Under the pieces are notes generated by a model. That model searched no databases. It saw only the letters and a list, made by a program, of their open reading frames with translations, and was not told the origin of the DNA. From assembly GCA_038744685.1 (NCBI GenBank), contig JBCDMB010000018.1:1-63234 (forward strand): a stretch of 63,234 nucleotides of DNA, given 5' to 3'. Every line of letters begins with the position of its first letter. The stretch's first letter is position 1. Made by a program: the position numbers and the translations under genes. Source of the DNA: Verrucomicrobiota bacterium (GTDB lineage Bacteria; Verrucomicrobiota; Verrucomicrobiia; Opitutales; Puniceicoccaceae). Shown here piece by piece: positions 31,386 to 39,704 of the stretch.

Positions 31386-31814
31386 TTAGCGCAGTGGATT
31401 CCAAACTCTTTCAAACCCCAAACCTTTAAAATCCTTCACATTGGTCGTCGCTAAGTCGGTGACTCCATGGTGCCGTAGGGTGAGGCCAAGACGAAAATCG
31501 ATGATCCGGCGAAAGGCGAAATTCTTCTTTTGCGTTCCTCGCCAGACCTCGTCCATGACCGATGCGGATTCAACAAGGCGCCACTTCTGGTTCTTGCGCA
31601 GTCTTTCGCAATAAACTCCCGCCTCTTTGGACGAAAGTGGACGACGAAAGATCTTCGCATTACAGAGCTTCAGAAAGACTTCGACGAGCATTAGATCGCA
31701 GACGATTACGTCTTCGCGTTGGGCTAGTTCGAGTATAAAAGCACGGGCTTTTTCATGTTCCTGAGCATCGGAATTGGCAGAATGAACAACGATATTGGTG
31801 TCGAAGCTAATCAT
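31386..31814 (-). CDS. vapC: PIN-domain ribonuclease toxin (VapC-like)
   Basis: A 142-residue PIN-domain protein. The start ATG at 31814 overlaps the antitoxin stop in an ATGA arrangement and gives the proper opening MISFDTNIVVHSAN; a longer frame runs back through the antitoxin and is not favoured. Acidic metal ligands expected of PIN nucleases are visible: Asp5, Glu45 in LVEVFLKL, Asp106 in IIDFRLG and Asp120 in GVTDLATTN, with Asp128 in KDF. VapC toxins cleave tRNA or rRNA when freed from VapB. The partner encoded directly upstream supports this role. Confidence 0.93.
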   Translation of the reverse strand: MISFDTNIVVHSANSDAQEHEKARAFILELAQREDVIVCDLMLVEVFLKLCNAKIFRRPLSSKEAGVYCERLRKNQKWRLVESASVMDEVWRGTQKKNFAFRRIIDFRLGLTLRHHGVTDLATTNVKDFKGLGFERVWNPLR

Positions 31815-32047
31815 GCTTCGTCCCGGACAACGGTATCCCATTCGGCCTCTGGAAGAAGCGGTTTCCCCATGCCTTTCGCTAAAGGTAATGTCCACTCGCT
31901 GGCGGTTATGCTGCCCGGAGGATAGACTTTGGCGACTTCCTCCACTCCGCGCCGGACCACTTCTGCGAAGCTCATCTCGTATTCCTCTGCGATACGCTTC
32001 GCTTCTTTGTATAAGTGATCAGGGAATTGTACTTGAGTTTTTACCAT
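31811..32047 (-). CDS. vapB: Ribbon-helix-helix antitoxin (VapB-like)
   Basis: A 78-residue protein starting MVKTQVQFPDHLYKEAKRIA, a ribbon-helix-helix DNA-binding domain (strand, two helices, EEYEMSFAEVVRRGVEEV) followed by an extended tail that would wrap around the toxin. It overlaps vapC by four bases. A short palindrome covers its start codon, consistent with autorepression by the VapBC complex. Pairing and size make the antitoxin assignment secure; the exact antitoxin subfamily is less so. Confidence 0.92.
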   Translation of the reverse strand: MVKTQVQFPDHLYKEAKRIAEEYEMSFAEVVRRGVEEVAKVYPPGSITASEWTLPLAKGMGKPLLPEAEWDTVVRDEA

Positions 32048-32081
32048 GATGGTAATTTGCCACTAACATAGTTCCTGTCAA
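32041..32081 (-). promoter_or_regulatory. vapBC promoter and overlapping operator
   Basis: On the minus strand a perfect -35 hexamer TTGACA lies at 32081-32076. TTACCAT-G-ATGGTAA at 32041-32055 is an inverted repeat with 7-base arms and one central base, and it contains the vapB ATG. A weak -10 (CAAATT, 32059-32054) would follow the -35 by 16 bases. That would put the transcription start at or next to the ATG, giving a leaderless or nearly leaderless mRNA. The operator role is inferred from position. Confidence 0.55.
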
Positions 32082-32428
32082 TCAAGATGGGGGGTGATTT
32101 CAATCGATCTCAGTATTTCCGGCAGGGCGCGGCCTCTGGCAAGCCACGATGATCGAAAATAACACTAGGAATTGTTTTCAATATGCCCGGCTTGTCCCGA
32201 TGAATCGGGACTTCGCCCTACCATCTCGGTTTCGTCTTTTGGAGTTAGTTTCCTGACATCGTTCAAAATTGCCCTCATCAAGATGACGCAGACGAAATGA
32301 AGCGGATCACCTGCTGGCTAGTGCCCTTATCCTTAGGTTTATAGCGTTTTTTCACCCCGTTGCTAAACTTGCTGTAAACGGGCTACAAGCTCAGGAACAG
32401 GTTTGGGTATCTCCCTTTACGTCACCCG
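32056..32428. other. Intergenic region between vapB and the PEP-CTERM gene
   Basis: No convincing gene was found in either strand. The gap holds the vapB -35 element at its left, a REP-like hairpin at 32194-32211, and a weak CCCGTT/AACGGG pair (32356-32361 and 32377-32382) with a 15-base loop. TTTCGTCT near 32230 has an inverted match, AGACGAAA, near 32291. No tRNA-like or terminator-like structure with a T tract was seen on the strand that would serve the PEP-CTERM gene. Confidence 0.6.
32194..32211. repeat. REP-like hairpin
   Basis: GTCCCGAT-GA-ATCGGGAC is a perfect inverted repeat with 8-base arms. It is followed by TTCGCCCTACC, the kind of conserved flank seen beside REP hairpins in genomes that encode RAYTs. 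It sits in an intergenic gap, and three RAYT genes or fragments are in the window. I saw no second copy here, so REP identity is inferred. Confidence 0.42.
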
Positions 32429-35125
32429 TCACCTTGAAAGTAAGGGGCGTCTTCGTCGAGAAGCGATCCACGCTAGTGCCGCGATTCCTAGGACCAGTGG
32501 GTATTGGCCGGGTTCCGGTATTGTATTGGTGAGGGTAATATGTAGGTTCGGGTCGCTGTCGGCATCGAGGCCGGAAAAGGTGCCTTCGATTCCGGTGTTT
32601 CCCCCGTTGTCGAATACGAGCGCAGAGAAGATGTCGCTGAAGCCCTCGATGTCCAGATTGGTCACGGAGCCGATGATGGTGTAGGTTCGGGATTCGCCGA
32701 TACCGAGCGAATCACCGAATTCACCGAGGACAAATTCAATCGTGTCGGCAAAGCCTTTTTCAAAGGTTAGCGCACCTGTCGGGGAATCCATTATCACCGG
32801 AATGGTGTCCGTAGAAAACAGGTCAAATGTCACAGTAGTCCCCGTGTAAAGTGTGAGATCCTGAGTCTGGACTGCCCCGATTATTTCCCCTACATCTCCG
32901 CTGAAATCGAAGTAGACACCGGCCCCTTCACGAATCTCGATGGAAGCGGCCGTGGTTGCTAATTCAGGCAAAGCACTTCCTCCAATAAAACGAAGGGTCG
33001 AAACCGCCTCGCTTGATGGGGCCTCGGAAATAAATGTGGAGTTGTCGAAGTTCCCGCCAAAAGCTGCCTCCCCGCCATCTGCCACCAAGTAGGTGTTTGC
33101 GCCTCCATTGTCTCCACCGACGAGCTCGCTCAAGCCACCTGTGAAAGCAAGGGTTGCTCCGTTTGTGGGTTTGAACATCTCGGTAACGCGGAACGTTCCT
33201 CCAGACACGTTCAGCGCGCCACTGAAAGTAATCTCGCTGTTCACCCGAACTTCCCCTCCCTGCACGAGCAAACCGTTCATCGTTGACTCGGCATCAAAGG
33301 TTACTAGCCCCGCTTGGACGATCATCCCGTTGAATGATGTTCCCAGGCCGGTAATGTGTAACTGTCCATCATCAACCGTAATCTGCTGACTGAATTCTGT
33401 GCCCTGGCCTATGATATTCATTTCGGCACCGCCGGAGACTTTGGACGTTCCAGACAGCGTGGTGTTATTTCCGGAAATGATGAAAACACCTCCGCTTACT
33501 CCCGCCATATCGACAATTGAACCGGGGGTGAACGAGTTTGCCGCGATGGTGTTTCCGTCTCCAATTATATTCACAATCCCGTCGGTTTGGGTGATGGGGG
33601 CAATCGCAGCTCCGGCCGAATTGATATTCAAGATCGCTCCGGGGTTGAACACTTGGTAATCGCTCGTTCCACTGGTGCCTTGGGGCTCAGAGTCGGCCGC
33701 CGCCAGTGTGTAGATGCTTCCATCCACGAAGGTGGTGCCCGCGAATGATTGCGCGCCTTGGATGACCATCTCGCCACCTCCAGTCACGGTCAGGCGTCCC
33801 TTTGCGTCGTCATTGGGGTCATTACCAGCCCCGCTAGAGGCGGCCCCGCCGAAGCTTCCCGGTGCGACAATCAGTGTTTCGCCGCTCCCGATCTGAAAGA
33901 CGACATCGCTGCCAAAGAAAACGTCGTTGCCAATTCCAAGGCCGTCGCCTCCGTCGCTCGAAGTCCCGCCAGAAGTGGAATTATTGGAAAAGGAGACTCC
34001 ATCGATGATCAGTGTAACGCCTTTCATGGCAAAGATTGCGCCACCGGCCCCAAGGCCTCCACCGCCATGAATCGAACCGGCATCGCCGCCACCAAAACCC
34101 CGGTCCCCATTTTCAAGTCCTCCGCCCGCACCACCGCCAAATCCTCCGTCGCCTCCAGAGGCATCTTCGGCGGAAGAACCACCACCACCGCCCCAACCGC
34201 CATCGCCGGCGTCAGTAGCAAAAACCTCAAAAGATCCGCCACCACCGCCGCCCCAGCCGCCGTCCCCACCGCGATCATTACTCGCGTCAGATCCGCCGAT
34301 ACCACCACCACCTGCAGTGGTTATGGTGGTTAAGCTGTCCGTGTAGGCACCGCCGCCGCCCCCACCGGAAGGACCTCCGGGCTGGCCGGTGTTGCTGCTT
34401 CCTCCTCCGGATGCTGTCAAAAATGTACCCTCGCCGCCCGGATTGTCGAAACCGTCGTCGGCATCTCCTCCAGTGGCTCCGATGCCGACGCCACCGCCAC
34501 CACCAGCCCCTTGGGCTAAGACTGAATCGGAATTAAAACCGTCGCCACCATCACCGCCCAAACCACCACCGCCGCCGGCAGGATTTGAAGTCCCTGAGTC
34601 GTTTAGGGCGTTGCCACCAATTGCCTGGTTACCAGTAAAGGAAACATTTTCGAGAGTAACCGAGGTCTCTTCGGTAATCCCTGAGCCCGCAATTGACGAT
34701 CCATCGACCACGAAAAGCCCTCCTCCGGCACCCATGCCGCCACCTCCCCCTGTATTGCCATTGCCACCCACTGCAACGGCATTGGCAATCTCGAGATCGC
34801 GGATGAGGACATCACCTCCGGCGATAAAGAAGCCTCTAAAGTTGTTGCCCAGATCCAACGTAAACCCACCGCCATCGATAAGGATCGAGTTTCCCGATGT
34901 CGCATTTGTGAAAAGATTGAGCTCCAAAATACCCCCTGTGTAGGTGAGATCATTCGAGAAGTTGATCGTGTGCACACCGTTACCCGTCGGTTGTTCCGAT
35001 GCGTTGCGGATCGCTGTGTTCAACTCCTCCAGCGTCGAGACGCTGACGGTCGTATCCGCCCCTAACCTGGGCGTAGTTGCGGCCAGCGTAATTGCTGTAA
35101 GGACGAAAATTTGCTTTTTGACCAT
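32429..35125 (-). CDS. Large glycine-rich PEP-CTERM surface protein
   Basis: An 898-residue exported protein. The start at ATG 35125 (MVKKQIFVLTAIT) gives a clean signal peptide cut near LGA at residue 23; a start at 35197 would bury it. Residues 118-368 are extremely glycine-rich (runs such as GGGGGMGAGGG and GGWGGGGG), followed by beta-helix-like repeats of autotransporter character (GGEMVIQGAQSFAGTTFVDG). The C-terminus is a PEP-CTERM sorting tail: TIPEPGQYP, a hydrophobic helix and RRRR. Such tails are processed by exosortase, none of which is encoded here. It is likely displayed on the surface or released into the matrix. It is monocistronic and divergent from the ABC ATPase. Confidence 0.88.
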   Translation of the reverse strand: MVKKQIFVLTAITLAATTPRLGADTTVSVSTLEELNTAIRNASEQPTGNGVHTINFSNDLTYTGGILELNLFTNATSGNSILIDGGGFTLDLGNNFRGFFIAGGDVLIRDLEIANAVAVGGNGNTGGGGGMGAGGGLFVVDGSSIAGSGITEETSVTLENVSFTGNQAIGGNALNDSGTSNPAGGGGGLGGDGGDGFNSDSVLAQGAGGGGGVGIGATGGDADDGFDNPGGEGTFLTASGGGSSNTGQPGGPSGGGGGGAYTDSLTTITTAGGGGIGGSDASNDRGGDGGWGGGGGGSFEVFATDAGDGGWGGGGGSSAEDASGGDGGFGGGAGGGLENGDRGFGGGDAGSIHGGGGLGAGGAIFAMKGVTLIIDGVSFSNNSTSGGTSSDGGDGLGIGNDVFFGSDVVFQIGSGETLIVAPGSFGGAASSGAGNDPNDDAKGRLTVTGGGEMVIQGAQSFAGTTFVDGSIYTLAAADSEPQGTSGTSDYQVFNPGAILNINSAGAAIAPITQTDGIVNIIGDGNTIAANSFTPGSIVDMAGVSGGVFIISGNNTTLSGTSKVSGGAEMNIIGQGTEFSQQITVDDGQLHITGLGTSFNGMIVQAGLVTFDAESTMNGLLVQGGEVRVNSEITFSGALNVSGGTFRVTEMFKPTNGATLAFTGGLSELVGGDNGGANTYLVADGGEAAFGGNFDNSTFISEAPSSEAVSTLRFIGGSALPELATTAASIEIREGAGVYFDFSGDVGEIIGAVQTQDLTLYTGTTVTFDLFSTDTIPVIMDSPTGALTFEKGFADTIEFVLGEFGDSLGIGESRTYTIIGSVTNLDIEGFSDIFSALVFDNGGNTGIEGTFSGLDADSDPNLHITLTNTIPEPGQYPLVLGIAALAWIASRRRRPLLSR
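34022..34774 (-). repeat. Glycine-codon-rich degenerate repeat tract
   Basis: This tract encodes residues 118-368 of the PEP-CTERM protein. On the plus strand it reads as irregular runs of CCACC and CCGCC, coding for clustered glycines on the minus strand. Units are degenerate, without a fixed period or spacers. Confidence 0.75.
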
Positions 35126-35360
35126 AGCCTGAAATGTGGCGGGAGAAGCTAACGCGAGTGTTCTGCTCGAAAGTACTCTTTGAAGAGAATAAACCAAGAT
35201 TTATTTGTGATGGATCAGTGATTGATGCACTTCGCTTCGTGCCCCCTTAAACCGGTCAATTTATGGTTCTTTCGAAATTCAGTCGTTTCAACCAGTTCTC
35301 TGAGACCGATTTCTGCATTCGGAATTGACTTACCGGGTGGTCAGGAAGAAACCAAGGAAT

Positions 35361-36431
35361 ATGATCGGGATCGAAGTTCAGGGGGTGACGAAGCGGTTCG
35401 GCGATGTAGTGGCTCTCGGTGGTATTGATCTATCGATCGAGCCTGGAGAATTGTTCTTCCTTCTTGGGCCGAGTGGTTGTGGGAAAACGACGCTGTTGAG
35501 GACTTTGGCCGGATTTTACTTTCCCAACGAGGGTAAGGTTCTGTTTGGAGACAAGGATGTATCCCAAATGCAGCCGCACAAACGTCGCACCGGAATGATG
35601 TTTCAAAGCTACGCGCTTTGGCCGCATATGACGGTTTGGGAGAACGTGGCGTTTGGCCTAAAGCAGCTCAAGGTCGCGAAGGAGGAGCGGGAATCTCGCG
35701 TGAGGGAGGCTTTGGTTTCGGTGCGAATGGAGGAATACGGGCAGAGGAAACCAAATCAACTTTCGGGGGGTCAGCAACAGAGGGTGGCCCTGGCGCGTGC
35801 GCTTGTGGTCAGGCCGAGATGTCTCTTATTGGACGAACCGCTTTCAAATCTGGATGCGCGCCTGCGAAACGAGATGCGGTTGGAAATTCGCCGGATCTGT
35901 AAAGACTTTGAATTGACGACGGTTTATGTGACTCACGACCAAAAAGAGGCGCTTTCAATCGCAGACCGGATGGCGGTTTTCGATAAAGGAAAGATCCTAC
36001 AGGTCGGGACACCTTCAGAAGTGTATTGCAGGCCGATTAATCAGACGGTCGCTTCCTTTATCGGTGAGGCTAATTTCCTTTCGGGGCAGGTGGTTCGCTC
36101 TGGGGCTGGTGAGGCATTGGTCCACACTCCAGTTGGCGAATTGACTGGAACGCTCTCCGGTTTTGAGTCCGATCCCTCCGAAGGGACGGGGGTTTTGCTT
36201 TGTATCCGTCCCGAAGTGCTTCGTCTTTCTGATTTCGAACCTGAGGAAAACGCGATCTCTGGGAAGATCGGCGAATCCGTCTATTTTGGCGAAGTGGCGC
36301 ACCACGACTTCTACCAGGGTGAAGAGCATCTGCTGGTTTCAGAACTGAATCCGCGTTATCGCGGAGGTGAGCGGCGCGATGGATTGTTCTTGGAAGCGGA
36401 CGTTGGGGATATAGTCGTCCTACCGAAATAG
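35361..36431 (+). CDS. ABC transporter ATP-binding protein (FbpC/PotA-like importer)
   Basis: A 356-residue ATPase of the type 1 importer class. The start at ATG 35361 is preferred because AAGGA lies a few bases upstream and the domain begins at once (MIGIEVQGVTKRFGDVVALG). Walker A is GPSGCGKTT (36-44), the signature LSGGQQQRVALARAL, Walker B LLLDEPLSNLDARLR and the switch histidine lies in YVTHDQKEAL. A TOBE domain follows (about 275-355, with VLLCIRPEVLRLSD). These features fit ferric-iron, polyamine or thiamine importers. It precedes a binding protein gene by seven bases, but no permease gene is nearby. Confidence 0.94.
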   Translation: MIGIEVQGVTKRFGDVVALGGIDLSIEPGELFFLLGPSGCGKTTLLRTLAGFYFPNEGKVLFGDKDVSQMQPHKRRTGMMFQSYALWPHMTVWENVAFGLKQLKVAKEERESRVREALVSVRMEEYGQRKPNQLSGGQQQRVALARALVVRPRCLLLDEPLSNLDARLRNEMRLEIRRICKDFELTTVYVTHDQKEALSIADRMAVFDKGKILQVGTPSEVYCRPINQTVASFIGEANFLSGQVVRSGAGEALVHTPVGELTGTLSGFESDPSEGTGVLLCIRPEVLRLSDFEPEENAISGKIGESVYFGEVAHHDFYQGEEHLLVSELNPRYRGGERRDGLFLEADVGDIVVLPK

Positions 36432-36438
36432 CGGGAGA

Positions 36439-38067
36439 ATGAAGACATTCTTGATACTCGTATTAATCGTCGCGGTTGTCGGACTGCCCTTTCTGTTTCA
36501 AGGGAAGGAAACGACGATCGGAAGGGCGGATGATACGGTAGTTGTAATCACACCACACAATGAAGCGATTCGGTTCGAATTTGAGACCGCTTTTCGCAGG
36601 TGGTATGAAGAACGGACCGGGCGAACGGTGAATGTCGACTGGCGGGTGATTGGAGGAACGAGTGATATCGTCCGTTACCTGAATTCGGAATTTGAAAACT
36701 CGTTCCGTAATCTGTGGACGGGTCCTCTTGGCGAATCATGGACACCGGCAGTAAGGTCTGCTTATAATAACCGACGGTTAACCGTCGATGGTGAGCCGCA
36801 AGATGAAGGGGAGAAAGCGCGGCAAGCTTTCCTCGATTCGGACGTATCGGTTGGAATCGATATTTTTTTCGGAGGCGGTGCCTATGACTTTGGTCGGCAG
36901 GCCCAGATGGGTGCTCTGGTTCCATGGATGGAAACCGAGCAACTCGAGGAGAGGTTTCCGGACTCGATTTTGCCGCAGGAGTTTGCGGGCGAGGAGTTTT
37001 GGGATGAACAGGGCCGTTGGATTGGAGCAGTGCTTTCGAGTTTCGGAATCATTTACAACAAGGATTCTTTGAACCGACTCGGAATCAAGAAACCTCCGGC
37101 CCAATGGGGTGATCTGACCATCCCGCTTTTGATTGGTCAGGTAGCTTTGGCTGACCCCACAAAAAGCGGTTCAATCACGAAGGCATTTGAAATGATTGTT
37201 CAGGACCAGATGCACCGCAGTGTGGACGCGCTCGAAGCAGAGGGTTTGTCGGCAGACGAGGCTGAGGCTGTTGCGGTCCCGGAGGGATGGATGAATGCCA
37301 TGCAAATGATCCAGCTGATCTCGGCGAATGCCCGCTATTTTACCGATTCTGCGACGAAGGGGCCGATGGATGTCGCGAAAGGGGACTGCGCCGTCGGAAT
37401 GTCGATTGACTTTTATGGGCGGTATGAATCCGAGATCATTGAAACCCGAGGGGGAGGGGATCGGCTCCAGTACATCACTCCTGAGGGTGCCTCTACCCTC
37501 TCGGCCGATCCGATTGGGATTTTACGGGGTGCGCCCAACCGGGAAGTCGCCGATCGGTTTGTGGACTTCGTGATGTCGGAGGATGGACAGCAATTGTGGG
37601 GTTTTCGGGCCGGCGTCGAGGGTGGGCCGGTTGAGTATTCATTGCGCCGGAGTCCTGCTTTTCGAACGATCTATGAAGGGGCCAACCGAGAGCTTTTGTC
37701 GGAGCCCGATGTGAACCCATACAAAACGGTTCTTGATTTCGTCTATCGGCCGGATTGGACCGGTCGTCTTTTTTCGCCTCTACGCTTTCTGATTCGTGTC
37801 GCTTTCATTGATCCTCACGACGAGTTGGTCAGTGCTTGGAAGGGTATTCAGCGAGCGCGTGAGCGGGGAGATGTGGCAGCTGCCAATGAAGCCTTTGCGG
37901 TTTTTTCCAATCTGGAAACCATTCGTTTTTCGGAGGCCGCTGGACCGATCGCGGAGGTTCTTTCCGGTGGAGATAAGATCGCGGAAGTGCGCCTTGCGAG
38001 GGATCTTGCTGATGGGTTTCGAGCCCAGTATCGGCAGGCACTCGCGATTGCTAATGGCTCAATTTGA
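36439..38067 (+). CDS. Extracellular solute-binding protein (iron/polyamine type)
   Basis: A 542-residue binding protein, long for the family. The first 20 residues form a hydrophobic export or anchor segment (FLILVLIVAVVGLPFLF). The mature part begins with DDTVVVITPHNEAIRFEFET, the typical opening of periplasmic binding proteins for Fe(III) and related anions, and contains WIGAVLSSFGIIYNKDSLNR, where the second lobe starts. The last 130 residues exceed the usual fold and include a helical extension (ELVSAWKGIQRARERG). It is encoded seven bases after the ABC ATPase. With no permease in the next genes, the transporter must use one encoded elsewhere, or the pair serves another role. Ligand unknown. 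Confidence 0.88.
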   Translation: MKTFLILVLIVAVVGLPFLFQGKETTIGRADDTVVVITPHNEAIRFEFETAFRRWYEERTGRTVNVDWRVIGGTSDIVRYLNSEFENSFRNLWTGPLGESWTPAVRSAYNNRRLTVDGEPQDEGEKARQAFLDSDVSVGIDIFFGGGAYDFGRQAQMGALVPWMETEQLEERFPDSILPQEFAGEEFWDEQGRWIGAVLSSFGIIYNKDSLNRLGIKKPPAQWGDLTIPLLIGQVALADPTKSGSITKAFEMIVQDQMHRSVDALEAEGLSADEAEAVAVPEGWMNAMQMIQLISANARYFTDSATKGPMDVAKGDCAVGMSIDFYGRYESEIIETRGGGDRLQYITPEGASTLSADPIGILRGAPNREVADRFVDFVMSEDGQQLWGFRAGVEGGPVEYSLRRSPAFRTIYEGANRELLSEPDVNPYKTVLDFVYRPDWTGRLFSPLRFLIRVAFIDPHDELVSAWKGIQRARERGDVAAANEAFAVFSNLETIRFSEAAGPIAEVLSGGDKIAEVRLARDLADGFRAQYRQALAIANGSI

Positions 38068-38175
38068 GACGTAAACTTAGAGAGACAGTGCCCACGATAG
38101 TCTTTCCGCCTATTTCAATCTATCGCTGGGATTAGTTCTCGTCAGGCAGGCGTAATCACAAGTATCTTTTTTTGA

Positions 38176-38685
38176 ATGCTTATCGTTGCTGCTGTTTGGG
38201 GGATCTCGGGGGTCCTTGCGATCTTGGGTTTTGCGATTTACCGGCTGTTTCCGATTGCAATGGATTCTTTCGAAGGGAGCAACTTTGGCCTACTAGAGTG
38301 GTCGGTGCTGGCTGTCTGGGTGGCTTTCATGATTTACGCTGAAGGGGTCAGGGGGTTTCACTTTGCCTTTTCGCCTCGGGTTGTAGCCAGGGCTCGGGCA
38401 CTGCTCACCCACCCAGACTTGCCATCATCCCTCCTGGCACCGTTCTACTGTTTCGGTTTTTTTCGGGCGACACGCAAAAGAAAGATCGTTTCGTGGTCTG
38501 TTGCCCTTGGAGTCATCGGGCTTGTGCTAGTCGTTCAACTACTTGAACAACCATGGAGAGGAATCATTGACTGGGGAGTGGTTGCCGGCCTGGGAATCGG
38601 AATGGCCTCTATTCTCTTTTACTCCATTTGCTGGATCATTGGAAAGCCGATCGATTTCCCTACGGACTTGCCGGATTCTGACTAG
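38176..38685 (+). CDS. Small multi-pass membrane protein, unknown function
   Basis: A 169-residue protein with four predicted helices (about 5-27, 43-60, 105-122 and 133-155). The loop CFGFFRATRKRKIVSWSVAL and the later LLEQPWRGIIDWGVVAGLG look like conserved family signatures, but I cannot name the family. It is 108 bases downstream of the binding protein. It is not an ABC permease: it lacks the EAA loop and is too short. Its TAG stop shares the palindromic CTAG at 38682-38685 with the stop of the convergent exonuclease gene. Confidence 0.75.
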   Translation: MLIVAAVWGISGVLAILGFAIYRLFPIAMDSFEGSNFGLLEWSVLAVWVAFMIYAEGVRGFHFAFSPRVVARARALLTHPDLPSSLLAPFYCFGFFRATRKRKIVSWSVALGVIGLVLVVQLLEQPWRGIIDWGVVAGLGIGMASILFYSICWIIGKPIDFPTDLPDSD

Positions 38686-39704
38686 TCTTCCTCGGCTTCG
38701 TCTCTATCTCTCAAACTCCCGACCTCGATTGATCGGATACCAGTCTCGTTTAGATACTGGGTCACAACGCTCGTGAAACCGTGCATCGTGCCCACAAACT
38801 CTGCGCCGGTTTCGTAAATGGTCTGGTGTAGCTGGTTCCAATCGACGTGATCTGAGAGAACAAAGCCCCGGTCGAGGGCTTGGCGTCGGCGGCTTCCCCG
38901 GATCTGCATCCAGCCAGAGGCAAAGGCGAGAGACATAGGGGAAAACTTTCTCAGCCATGGGCTTCCGGCGGTGGATCCGGGAGCTATAATGAGGCCGCGC
39001 CCGGTGAATTCGGAGCGATTCTCCGGGGTCACCTTACTATGTTCGGCTAGGGAAATACCCGCAGCTTTGTAATGGGGGTCAAACTTCTCGATACTGCCGT
39101 GGACTCCGATAGGACCTATGGAATCATCGAGGACGGCTAGAATTCTCTGCGCTTTTCCCAGAGCGTAGGCGAAAAGGACGGAGGTGATACCCTGCTCTTG
39201 GTTTTTCCTCCACCAATTATGAATCTCGTATTGGACTGACTCGACCGTAGGCCAGCTATATACAGGTAGTCCGAAGGTACACTCTGTGAAAAATGAATTG
39301 CAGGAAACGATCTCGAATGGATCGCATGAGGAGTCGGGCTGTCGTTTGTAGTCGCCGGTTACGACGCAGGTATATCCTTGCCTCTCAATTCGGACTTGCG
39401 AAGCACCTAGAAGATGACCGGAGGGGTGGAGGGACAAGGTAACCCCATTGATTTGCAACTGCTCTCCGTAGCCGAGGGTTTGAAAGGAGGGTGACCCATA
39501 TCCTACCCGTTCCTTTAAGACCCCAAGGCCTCGCTGCGACGTCAGATAGTGTTTGCTTCCCGGCCTTGCGTGGTCGCTGTGCGCATGAGTAATGATGGCA
39601 CGATCAACCGGGATGCGGGGATCGATGAAAAACTTTCCTTCGGGACAGTAGACACCCTCCCTTTCAATGGTGAGGACACCTGCTGGATCGAGGGCTTGGC
39701 TCAG
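38682..39704 (-). CDS. MBL/beta-CASP exonuclease (ligase-associated, Pso2/SNM1-like), non-canonical start
   Basis: A metallo-beta-lactamase-fold nuclease of the ligase-associated exonuclease group. The metal motif THAHSDH lies at residues 39-45 and the beta-CASP part includes GDYKRQPDSSCDPFEIV and TECTFGLPVY. The family normally begins about 15 residues before the YCPxG motif, seen here as YCPEGKFFIDP. An upstream in-frame TAG (39714-39716) limits the start to the region after it, where no ATG, GTG or TTG exists before codon 83. The CTG at 39704, which overlaps the TGA of the barrel gene (CTGA), gives 340 residues; ATT at 39668 is the alternative. A TTG at 39458 would delete the catalytic motif. 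No ligase or Lhr helicase gene lies nearby. Confidence 0.85.
   Translation of the reverse strand: MSQALDPAGVLTIEREGVYCPEGKFFIDPRIPVDRAIITHAHSDHARPGSKHYLTSQRGLGVLKERVGYGSPSFQTLGYGEQLQINGVTLSLHPSGHLLGASQVRIERQGYTCVVTGDYKRQPDSSCDPFEIVSCNSFFTECTFGLPVYSWPTVESVQYEIHNWWRKNQEQGITSVLFAYALGKAQRILAVLDDSIGPIGVHGSIEKFDPHYKAAGISLAEHSKVTPENRSEFTGRGLIIAPGSTAGSPWLRKFSPMSLAFASGWMQIRGSRRRQALDRGFVLSDHVDWNQLHQTIYETGAEFVGTMHGFTSVVTQYLNETGIRSIEVGSLRDRDEAEED

Noticed and set aside
34022-34774. CRISPR-like repetitive appearance
   Set aside because: The units are degenerate glycine codons of varying length with no constant repeat or spacer size.
32403-34943. Several open frames on the plus strand opposite the PEP-CTERM gene, rich in Pro, Arg and His
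   Set aside because: They are the reverse reading of Gly-rich codons. They lack start signals and disagree with the signal peptide and PEP-CTERM tail on the other strand.
35222-35428. A 68-codon plus-strand frame before the ABC ATPase
   Set aside because: It overlaps the true ATPase start in another frame and has no conserved pattern or ribosome site.
38176-38685. Missing ABC permease candidate
   Set aside because: It is too short, has four helices and lacks the EAA-loop motif of importer permeases.
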